Source of the DNA: Prevotella sp.
GTDB taxonomy: Bacteria > Bacteroidota > Bacteroidia > Bacteroidales > Bacteroidaceae
NCBI GenBank assembly: GCA_024684515.1
Contig: JAIKWS010000060.1
Span: forward strand, 29,673 to 93,672
Length of the DNA: 64,000 bases
Direction of reading: 5' to 3'
The translations under genes were made by a program, and so were the position numbers. This document shows, in pieces, positions 47,067-56,500 of this stretch (positions are counted from its first letter, which is position 1; each line of letters opens with the position of its first letter). The notes below the pieces were generated by a model. The model ran no database searches, was not told where the DNA came from, and saw nothing but the letters and a program-made list of their open reading frames with translations.

Positions 47067-50000
47067 TTACATTCTTCCGCCGAAGCCTCCTCCGCCACCG
47101 AAGCCTCCGCCGCCTCCGAATCCTCCGCGTCCGCCTCCGAATCCTCCGCGTCCGCCACGTCCTCCGCGTCCGCCTTCACCATCTCCGCCACGCTGAGCGC
47201 TGCCACGTCCACCGAAAAGATTGAGGCGGTAGCTGACGTGTAGCATGGCATAGGAGGTGATAGCATTCACTTCCTGGTCGCGCCATCCGTTGGCATTCAC
47301 CGTGCGGGTGAAGTTTGTCTGTTCGTGTAGTATATCGTACCATTGGAGCATGACGGTCATCTTCTTGCCGCGCAGGAAGCTATGGCTCAGCTGGGCGTTC
47401 CATATCAGCTCGTTGGTATTCAGGGTCTGGTCAGCATATCCTCGCTTTGAGTAGACATGGAAGTCGGTAGACAGATCGGTACCCCACGGGAAGGTGATGC
47501 GTGTGTTACCGCCATAGTTGAAGTTCCAGGTAGTCAGGTTGCGCGAAGCCTGCAGTTTGTTCTCTGTACGTGCATAAGTGACGCTGCTGTTCAGGGACAC
47601 GTTCAGCCATTTGTTACGGAAGCTAAGTGATACGTTGGGTGAGAAATTGTAGGTATGCGTCACGTTGCGGTCAGGGATGGCCGTACGGTTGAGGTTCACA
47701 TAGCCAATACGGTGATTGTAGCTTCCGTTTATGCCACCACTGAAATCCCATCTGTTCAGGGTGTCGAGGCCAATGTTGAACGAGGCACCACCATTCATGC
47801 TCCAGTTGCCGTTGATATTCTCTGGTCGTGAGATGCGGCCACCCGTCTGCTCGTTGTAGGTTACCACATTGCCTATGGCATTGCTAGTACGCTGCAAACC
47901 AGCATTGATGCTATAGCTCCAGTGGCGCTGGGCCTTGGGAACCTGGAAGCCCATGCTGTCTTCCACCAGGGTTGGAGCCCTCATCTGCTGAAAGTTCACA
48001 TTGAGATTGGAGTTGAACGAGGGCTTCAGTCCAGGGTTACCCATCGATATGTTCAGCGGGTTCGTATCGTCGTAGATGTCAAGTAGCTGTGTGATGCTGG
48101 GCTGCGAGCTCTGTCCGCGTAATCGTACCTGCAAGTTGGTCTGCTGGTTGAAGCGGTAGCGCATGTTCAGGGTGGGGGAGATATTGGTTATCGATCTCAC
48201 CGTGTCGATAGGTATGCCTAGGTATTGTTGTATGAAGTGTGACTTTTCCGGTTGTAGTGTCACACCCAGGTTCATGTTTATCTTCTCCATGACCAGTCGC
48301 AGTTGCAGGTCGATGTTCTGTCTGTGCTCCGTACGTTCGGAGTAGCGTGTCAGACGGTCGCTGAGGTACATCTCGTAGGGATTATCGAGATATCCAAACA
48401 GTCGTGTCCATTCACGATAGTCGTTGATGACGTCCTGAAAAGCCTCGTCGCTATATTCTGGGAAGTCGTAAGTCGAGGGATCGTTCTTGTTGTGACTGTA
48501 GTTATAGCGATAGTTCACCTGCAGGAAGATGCCTTGGGAGCCGACGTTGCGTCTGTTGCTCCTTCGTCCGAATGGTCCCTGTCCCTGTTGTGTGGTGTCC
48601 TCAGGCTCAGGCTTAGGCTTGAAGGTTATCAGGGGCTCGGTGTAGGAACCGCCTATCGAGTAGCTGAAGTTATTATTGTCCGAGAGCGTGTAGCGGTTGG
48701 TCTGGTAGGTAGAGTCCTGTCCCAATGAGTTTAACTGTTGATAGAGGTGAACTGCCGAGAGGTTGGCGTTGCGGTTGTCGCCCGAGCTGTAGTTGATGTT
48801 GGCATTGAGCGACATGTTGCGTCCGCGGTTGCCAAACCTTCGGTAGATCTGTATTTGCGAGCTGGCATTTTTGTTCGACCCATAGCCAAGCGACTTTCCC
48901 TGTCGTCCGTTGACGATGAGCCCTTGTTCGTCCATATATTTAAGGCTCTCCTGACTGAGTGCATCATCCACATAGTCGAAGGGGTTTGCATTGAACGATG
49001 CTGATGATGAGAACGAGCGACTGTCGTTGTTCGACCAGCTGATGTTGGGTCGGAACGATAGTGTGGTCATCGAGTCGATGGTCCATTGCAGGTTCATGTT
49101 GCCCGTCCAGTTGTTGTTTCTTGAATAGCTCTGATTGATGCTGTTCGAAAAGGCACCTCCACGAGTGTTGACGAAGTTCTCCGATCCGCTGCGGTTCCAG
49201 TTGTCGGCATCGCTTCTGGACCACGTCACGCGTCCGCTCATTCTCAGGTTCTTGCCGTTCTCATAGCTGGCGTCGAAGGCTGCAGTCTTGCTCTCTCGTT
49301 GTCCCGATCCGAATCCTCGTCCCCGTCCTCCTCGTCCGCTGAAGTTACGGTCGTTCACGTTGTTGGCATTTGCCATGATGGTATATCTCATGGCACCGAA
49401 AGGTTTCATGGCTGTCAGACGCAGACCATAGCGTTTGTCCGTACCATAGCCTAGGTCGGGGTTGGCCTGCAGTCCGTTGCGTGCACTACGCTTGGTTACG
49501 AATTCCAGCACGAAGTCATCGTTGCCATCATCCACGCCAGTCAGGCGGCTCTGGTCGCTCTTCTCGTCGTAGGCCTTCACCTTGTCTATTACGTAACTGG
49601 GCAGGTTCTTCATCACCGCATCGTTGTTGCCAGTCATGAAGTCGCGTCCGTCCATCTTGAATTTTTTCACCTCCTTGCCGTTGACGGTGATTTTGCCGTC
49701 CTCGTCGATCTTTGCACCAGGTAGCACCTCCACCAGCGCCTCGATGACCGAACCCTCAGGAACTCGGAAGGCATCGGCATTGTATACCACCGTGTCGTCC
49801 TTGATTACCATCTTGGGGACGTTGGCAGTCACGACAGCCTCTTGTAGCATCACCGCATCGGACTCCATGCTTAGCTCACCTACAGACATGTGCTGGTTGT
49901 TGGGCTTGCTAATGCTGCGTGTCAGGGTCTTATAGCCCAGATATGTCACCTTGAGCAGATACTCGCCCCTACCTACGCCAGAGAAGGTGAAAGCTCCACT

Positions 50001-50201
50001 GGTGTTGCTGAATGTACCACTTACGAACGTAGTGTCCTTCTTGTCGATCTTGTAAAGTTGCAGCGTGGTTTTTTCCAGTGCTTCGTGGTTGTCATTATCC
50101 ACAACTGTTCCTGTCAGCGTTTGTCTCTGTTGCGCCCAGCCTGACAGTACGCTTATTAGCAGTACTGCCAGCAGGGATACGCCTCTAAAATATTTTTGCA
50201 T
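47067..50201 (-). CDS. TonB-dependent-receptor-like outer-membrane beta-barrel protein with N-terminal carboxypeptidase-regulatory-like domain and Gly/Arg-rich C-terminal tail
   Basis: 1044 aa; signal peptide; LTGTVVDNDNHEALEKTTLQLY; plug-like GSVIEALVEVLPGAKIDEDGKITVNGKEVKKFKMDGRDF; tail GGRGGRGGRGGFGGGRGGFGGGGGFGG. Confidence 0.88.
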   Translation of the reverse strand: MQKYFRGVSLLAVLLISVLSGWAQQRQTLTGTVVDNDNHEALEKTTLQLYKIDKKDTTFVSGTFSNTSGAFTFSGVGRGEYLLKVTYLGYKTLTRSISKPNNQHMSVGELSMESDAVMLQEAVVTANVPKMVIKDDTVVYNADAFRVPEGSVIEALVEVLPGAKIDEDGKITVNGKEVKKFKMDGRDFMTGNNDAVMKNLPSYVIDKVKAYDEKSDQSRLTGVDDGNDDFVLEFVTKRSARNGLQANPDLGYGTDKRYGLRLTAMKPFGAMRYTIMANANNVNDRNFSGRGGRGRGFGSGQRESKTAAFDASYENGKNLRMSGRVTWSRSDADNWNRSGSENFVNTRGGAFSNSINQSYSRNNNWTGNMNLQWTIDSMTTLSFRPNISWSNNDSRSFSSSASFNANPFDYVDDALSQESLKYMDEQGLIVNGRQGKSLGYGSNKNASSQIQIYRRFGNRGRNMSLNANINYSSGDNRNANLSAVHLYQQLNSLGQDSTYQTNRYTLSDNNNFSYSIGGSYTEPLITFKPKPEPEDTTQQGQGPFGRRSNRRNVGSQGIFLQVNYRYNYSHNKNDPSTYDFPEYSDEAFQDVINDYREWTRLFGYLDNPYEMYLSDRLTRYSERTEHRQNIDLQLRLVMEKINMNLGVTLQPEKSHFIQQYLGIPIDTVRSITNISPTLNMRYRFNQQTNLQVRLRGQSSQPSITQLLDIYDDTNPLNISMGNPGLKPSFNSNLNVNFQQMRAPTLVEDSMGFQVPKAQRHWSYSINAGLQRTSNAIGNVVTYNEQTGGRISRPENINGNWSMNGGASFNIGLDTLNRWDFSGGINGSYNHRIGYVNLNRTAIPDRNVTHTYNFSPNVSLSFRNKWLNVSLNSSVTYARTENKLQASRNLTTWNFNYGGNTRITFPWGTDLSTDFHVYSKRGYADQTLNTNELIWNAQLSHSFLRGKKMTVMLQWYDILHEQTNFTRTVNANGWRDQEVNAITSYAMLHVSYRLNLFGGRGSAQRGGDGEGGRGGRGGRGGFGGGRGGFGGGGGFGGGGGFGGRM

Positions 50202-50425
50202 AGTGTTGGCTGTTATCGTTTGTTATCGCATCTTTTGATGATGAAACAAGGAAGAGGTTTAACAGCCTTTCAACGTTTTAACATTCATTTAGTTTTCCGT
50301 GCCCGGAAACATGAGACAATCATAGTCCGCAAAGTTCGTTTCGCCAGTTTCTTTTATGAGCTCTTGGACTGGCTTCACTTGTTGTTTTTAACAATGCTGT
50401 CAACATGAAGCTCATGTTGTAATCT

Positions 50426-52318
50426 TCACTCTGCCTTCGGAATCTCAAGTATGAAGATGTTGCCTGGTTCTTCCTTTTCATTCTTTGGCTCTACGTATAG
50501 GAGCAGGCCAAGTCGTTTTGCTATTCTATAACATATATATAATGGTAGCAATTCACTTGTTGCATAGGCATTGACCTTCTGTTCCGCAAAACGTTTGAAG
50601 AAGATGGCTTTCTCCTCCTCTGGTATTGGTTTGTTGGTCTTTGCTTCAATTTTGATACGGAGTGCGGTGGCTTCCTGATTAGGCATGAAATAGAGAGCAA
50701 TGGCTGAAGTATTGCTCACTTTGGCAGCCTCGATGATAAGTTCATACAACAGGCTCTCCAGGACATGAGTGTTGGAACGGATGCTGATGTTCCGTTTGTC
50801 GCGATACTCCTCTCTGACTTTCAGGAAGAAGCGATCCTCAAATTGATGTACCCCTTGCATGATACATTCAATGAACTCGTCACTTGACGTTATAATCATG
50901 GTGTCGTCGAGATCGCTTTTTGATGAAATCAGATTTGCGAGTTCATTGAGTTGCCTGAATTGTTGTAATATGGTAACTCCAGCCTCCTTTGCTTCGTGCT
51001 TAATGAGCTGTGCATCATCACTATCGTTTGCCATAGTAGCCAGTGCCTCGTTGTAATTCAACAGATTATTGAAAGGTATACGCATATGACTGACCACGTT
51101 ATGCATCAGTGTGGACAACATGTCATAGCTACGCTCCAGTCTGAGACGCTCCTCTTCAAGATCATCGATGTTTTTCTTTACGGCTTTTTCCATGCGCATG
51201 AACTCACGTCCCAGGTCGCCAATTTCGTCAGCACGTTCCGTTAGTTTATATGGCAATTGTACGTCGTATTTTCCTTCGCCCAGCATATGGGTAGCTTTCT
51301 GTAGTCTTTTGAATGGCCTGAGTGTCCTGCGTACTGCGAAGTAGATGATGAGAATGGCTGCTATGGTTGCCAGCAAACCCACGATGATTGCGGTATAGGT
51401 CATCGATTTGACAGAGGCAAACACCTCCGAATAGGGGGTGATTACCATAGCTGTCCAGTCCAGTTTTGGCAGCACACGCCATGTCATCACCGACTTCTCG
51501 CCGTTGATGGTGAGAATTTTCTCGCCATCGTGATCTGCAAGTATCTCGTGTCCTATATAGCTGTAAACCGTGTCATTAGTACTTTCTGCGAGCGTGAAGA
51601 GCGTTTCATTCATGATGTTCTTCGCATTGGGAGTAGACAAGAATGTTGTATTCCTGTCGAGGATGACGCTCATGCTCGAGTTCAGTTTCGTGCTGTCGCC
51701 ATTTTCTTCTTGTCCGAATGTCAGCAGGTCGTTTAGGCTCGTCAGTTCAACAGCCAGTGTGAGCACCCCCTCAAAGCCATGCTCTGAGCTGCTGACAGGT
51801 ACGGCATAGCTGACGACGGGTACGTCGAGCATATTATAGTAAGGGTCTGTCCAGAATGCCATACCCTCTAGTGCCGGTGCTATATACCAATCGTCATAGA
51901 TATATTCACCATCCATGTCCTTGTTGCTGAAATAATGGTTGACAGTACCATACAGTACCGCCGTAGGGATGCAGTAGGGATGTCCTGCTAGACGGTTTGG
52001 GGCATAGGCCAGAGCGGCACAGTTGACATATTTGTTTGATTCTACAATATTAGTCAGGATGTCGAGCACGGCCACGGTGTCGTCCATACATGCTTTCAGA
52101 GCTGGTACTGAGTAGTTTGCTGCCTGCTCGACAGAGGACTGCACCTTGCTAAGTCGCTCCACTTCGATGTCAAGTCTATAGTGTGTATCCTGTGCTGCCT
52201 CTTTCTTATGGTTGTTGATAGCCGTGGTGTATAGTGTGAACAAGGTTGCCAGCAGCACGAACAAAGTCATAATCGTTACGACGATGCTTATCCGTAGGGT
52301 GAGGGATTTTATTTTCAT
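50426..52318 (-). CDS. Membrane sensor kinase-like protein (extracytoplasmic Cache-like domain, HAMP, HisKA-like, degenerate HATPase)
   Basis: 630 aa; TM-Cache-like (YIYDDWYIAPALEGMAFWTDPYYN)-TM-HAMP; HNVVSHMRIPFNNLL H-box; canonical N/G1/G2 boxes not recognisable. Confidence 0.85.
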   Translation of the reverse strand: MKIKSLTLRISIVVTIMTLFVLLATLFTLYTTAINNHKKEAAQDTHYRLDIEVERLSKVQSSVEQAANYSVPALKACMDDTVAVLDILTNIVESNKYVNCAALAYAPNRLAGHPYCIPTAVLYGTVNHYFSNKDMDGEYIYDDWYIAPALEGMAFWTDPYYNMLDVPVVSYAVPVSSSEHGFEGVLTLAVELTSLNDLLTFGQEENGDSTKLNSSMSVILDRNTTFLSTPNAKNIMNETLFTLAESTNDTVYSYIGHEILADHDGEKILTINGEKSVMTWRVLPKLDWTAMVITPYSEVFASVKSMTYTAIIVGLLATIAAILIIYFAVRRTLRPFKRLQKATHMLGEGKYDVQLPYKLTERADEIGDLGREFMRMEKAVKKNIDDLEEERLRLERSYDMLSTLMHNVVSHMRIPFNNLLNYNEALATMANDSDDAQLIKHEAKEAGVTILQQFRQLNELANLISSKSDLDDTMIITSSDEFIECIMQGVHQFEDRFFLKVREEYRDKRNISIRSNTHVLESLLYELIIEAAKVSNTSAIALYFMPNQEATALRIKIEAKTNKPIPEEEKAIFFKRFAEQKVNAYATSELLPLYICYRIAKRLGLLLYVEPKNEKEEPGNIFILEIPKAE

Positions 52319-53280
52319 TGTGCAATAAATGTTTGAAAGTCGGGAATTGTTTGTATCAGTTCTGCCTCCATGAGTATTTTGGTGGCTTGTTCATATTGCT
52401 GACTTTGAAGTGTATAGGGTATCTGACCTGATGTCAGTTCTTGTTTCCTCAGGATTACCTCCAGGCCTGCTTTTTGCAACACCTTGCTGTTTTTGACGTA
52501 TTCTTTTTTCATCTCCCTCGTTGCAATGTCCACCGCCTGTTCCGGATGCTGCCTGCACCACTCCCATCCTTTTTTTGTGGCACGTACAAACGCTTTTACC
52601 GTTTCTGGATTCTTACTGTAGTATGCTTCAAGACAATAAACGCCGTCTTCAGGAATGTCGTAGCCATGCTCACACATACGCATCACGCTATGCTCAGACA
52701 GGTCTCCTCCTGTGTATTTCAGTCGCAGCAGCTCGTTATACTCCATCATGGTGATGGCATCGAGCACACCGTAGCTCAGCAGTTTGATGCCATTGCGGAA
52801 AGGCACTATCGTCCAGTTCAAATCATAGATTTTGTTCATTGCCTCTGCTGTAATCGACAGTCGGTTGGACCATATTCCTACTCGCAAGCCGCGAAGGCTC
52901 TCAACGCTCATTTTTCCTACTGGCGACTTGAGTACAATACTCAATGATGCATGTTGCGAGGTCTGCATAACGTTTACTAGGCTCAGTCCCTCGTTGGCTT
53001 TTGCTACGATGGCGCTGGTGAGCATTGTCGTCACCAAATCAGCTTTTCCCTCATGCATCATTTCCAGACTCGACTTGGTACCTTCGGGATATTTGATGGT
53101 CACGTTCAAGCCCTCATCCTTGTAAAAGCCCATTTCGCAGGCTGCCATATAGCCCACAAACTGCACGCTAGGGTGCCATTGCGGACAGAACGTGACCTCT
53201 TTCAATTGGGCGTGTGTTGCCAATGTGGTAAGTACTATTAGAAGCAAAAGTGCACCTCTTCTTTTCGATGATTTATCCAT
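52315..53280 (-). CDS. THI5/NMT1-like (SsuA-type) periplasmic substrate-binding protein
   Basis: 321 aa; signal peptide; KEVTFCPQWHPSVQFVGYMAACEMGFYKDEGLNVTIKYPEGTKSS; 4-nt overlap with the downstream sensor gene. Confidence 0.88.
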   Translation of the reverse strand: MDKSSKRRGALLLLIVLTTLATHAQLKEVTFCPQWHPSVQFVGYMAACEMGFYKDEGLNVTIKYPEGTKSSLEMMHEGKADLVTTMLTSAIVAKANEGLSLVNVMQTSQHASLSIVLKSPVGKMSVESLRGLRVGIWSNRLSITAEAMNKIYDLNWTIVPFRNGIKLLSYGVLDAITMMEYNELLRLKYTGGDLSEHSVMRMCEHGYDIPEDGVYCLEAYYSKNPETVKAFVRATKKGWEWCRQHPEQAVDIATREMKKEYVKNSKVLQKAGLEVILRKQELTSGQIPYTLQSQQYEQATKILMEAELIQTIPDFQTFIAQ

Positions 53281-53503
53281 AGGAATTCACATGATTAGTG
53301 ATCAAATATAGTTAATGATAGGTTTGCCGCCTAGCCTAGAACGGGAAAACGGTTTGCGGGTGCAAATATATAAATTATTTTTTAATTATCGCATTCTTTG
53401 CCCAAAAAGTTTCAACTAAAATACATTAGTTTTTTTTCTCAGGTGCAATAATTGCTCAGAGCAAAATGAATTGTTAGAAACTACAGTCAGCAGACAATTT
53501 GGT

Positions 53504-56500
53504 CTATTTCTCCTTTTTCTTTCGATGTGAAAATAGATCTCGCAGACCGTTGAAATCCTTTTTCATGATGATGCCGATGCCTTGAGTGTTGAGAGAGGAA
53601 TGGGTAAAGTAACGATCGTTGGTCTGGTTATAGGCCTTTAGTGCCAGGCTGCCTCCAGGAGTAAGCAGATAGCTGATGTCAAAGTCACCGATAAATGATG
53701 GCGTTGCCTGCGTAGCATTGTCGCGATAGCCGAATTGACCGTTGATGAGAAGACGGTTGTTGAGCATCCGTCCACTGATCAGTCCCTCATACTCAGCATT
53801 ATGCCAGCCTTCATTGCCGGTAGAGATATTGGCTCCAAAGTTCCAGTCGTCGTTTCTGATGACTTGAGAGAGCAGCTGATTGATCTGTGAGGAGACCGTT
53901 CCTGAGAGCAGGCTCTGCATGGCGAGTTCGGTCTGTCCATAAGTCTGTGTGGTGGCATTGTTGGCTCCCTGTGTGTAGAAACGGCCAATTCCCAGCAGAT
54001 AGACTACTTGTTGGTTCATCTCCTGTTCGCTGGAAATGATAGATCGGATCATTTGCTGTTCCTCGCTGTTAACAGTAGGCATCTCCAGGTCGAATTCCAC
54101 ATGCGGGTCACCGGCTGTTCCAAGAATGTTCATCAGACAGTTTACGCGGATGGTATTGCTGGTGAATGAGTTGCCTAGGCCCAAGTCTGACAGCGACACG
54201 CCGTTGACCGTGTGTAAGGCTTTCAGGCTGAGTGACGCCTGAAGAGGATCGCCTCCGAAGACGAGTGTGCTACCTGGCTGGAAAGTGAAATTCTTTTTGA
54301 TGATGTTTTGTATGGTCATGCTATAAGTACCTCGCTCTACGTTATAGGTACCGAACATCTGGAATGGTCCCTTGTTATAATACGAGGCACGCAAGACGCC
54401 ATTGCCGTTGAGGGTGATGTAGTCACCGGAGTGCTGGTCCATCAATAGACGCAGCGTCGCATCGGGAGTGGCATTGATACGAAGGTTCAGACGAAGGTCT
54501 CCTGACTGGCGTACAGGCTGATTGGTGGAGGGGACAGTCGTATCTTTTGTTTCCTTTGTCAGAGAGCTATTGGTCCAGGTGATGAACTGCTGACGATTGA
54601 TGGCATCGGGATTGGCAGCGTTATATATAAAGTAGGAAGATGGGGTGGGGGTGACATCACAGTCGATTACCACTTCACCAGGTTTCCCTTGCAGGCTAGC
54701 ATTACCATTCACAGTTACCGAGCCACCAATGGTGCTTCCTGCTTCCAAACTCGGGAAGTCGTATGCTAGCAGATTGTCAGCATTGGCATGTAGTGAGAAT
54801 CCAAAATTCTTGAAATTGGTGTGGTTGATGGTGCCATTAAGCAATGCCAGGTTGTGGTCACGGTCGTAGACGTGAAAGTCGTTGAAGGCAATCGTTCCTG
54901 ATGACAGCCTGACGGTGTCGTCCTGGAAAGTATAGGTGGTACCAAGCGGCTTGATGGATGCCAGACCCTTGACTACGGCATCGCCACTAAGGTCTATTTT
55001 CTTCAGTGGTCCGAATATACGTACATCGCCAAAGACATTACCACTGATTTCACTAATAAAGCTCTTTGTGAACGATTGAATGAACCCCAGACTCGTCCCT
55101 CTTGCACGGATGCCCAGGTCAATGGACTTTTGGCGTGGTGATATGAAGCCATCGATATATGTCTGTTCCTCAGCACCATCGTCAATGGCTGCGTCGATGT
55201 CTATCTGTCCCTCTTCATTGTTCCATAGTGCATGAGCCTCAAGGGCTCCCATATGTGCTTCCTGGAATAAGAAGTCGTTGACTGTGATATCTGCCCATGC
55301 CTCTGCATTCTTGAAGGCGTGGCAGACATAGGCATTGCCAGTAACTTTTCCACCAAACCGGACGGAGCGGAAGTTGACAATATCCAGAATGGAGGCAATA
55401 TCTACTCCATTGATGTCGAGGATGAGAGAGTCATTCTCATTTGTCGAGGCAATGCCATCCACAATGATATGTTCATTGTCATGATGGAGCGTGAACTGGT
55501 CGATCATCAAGCGTTTTTCACTATAGAGAATATCACAGGGTTCAAGGTCCCAGACCATTCCTTTCATGATTAGCTGCGAGGGCATGACACGTACATGTGT
55601 CTCGCGTATGCCATCATCGTTCTTGTAATGGCGGGTGATGGTGTTGATAGTTCCACCGCCAGACTGATCGGAATTGATAGTGATAGCGGAATAGAGCTGG
55701 TCATCCCTGCTGTCTGCCGTGAGCTGCATATTCATCATATTGCCTTTTGCCGTCAATTGTGATGCTTGTAGGTCAAGATGCGTACTATCGCCCTTGGTGT
55801 TCATCTGGAGGGATGCATTTTTATAGTTGCCTGAGGCATAGCTGAAGGATGGTATCTTGGCATTGACATCAATTTGATGGATAGAGTCTACTACCTGGGC
55901 ATCTAAATGGAGCGGACCATCTAGGTCTAGCGGAATGCCTAGTAACTTCTGTAGCCACTGACTATTGGTGAGCTCTAAATGGAGTGTGAAATCATTGTCA
56001 GACAATGGCCTGTCTGGAAATAGCATCGGAACGGAAGAAAAGACGCTGTTTGCCAACGTGTTCCAATGGTATCTCCCGCTGATCATTCCCTCTCCGAAAT
56101 CGCTGTAGAGATTCAAATAGTGATTACCTTCCGTAAAGCCGGACTTGATATGCAGATTGTCGAGATGATAGTGGGCCGTATCGTTCTGGGCAAGGATAAA
56201 ATCGTCTAGGTCGATGGTCCCTTCTGCATCTACCAGAGAAGTGGCGGCCACGTCGGCATCGATAATTGCAGAGAAGACGGCATCATCCCATCTGTCAGAG
56301 AGATGAAGTGCCTGTGGAGCAAAATGACTTATATCGCCAGTTACGCGTATATGTGGCAATGACAGGATGTTGGCAACTGATCCTTCAACGTCTACTTTCG
56401 CATTTGGATCATCGATACTCAGCTTCCCTCTGAAATTGTCTGAAAAATAGGTTCCTTCTACGAACAGGTTGTTGTAGCTGTAGTTTTTCCAGTCTACTTG

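Noticed and set aside
50426-52318. Canonical, active histidine kinase
   Set aside because: Although HAMP and an H-box are present, the N, G1 and G2 ATP-binding boxes do not read as functional, so I kept it as kinase-like only.
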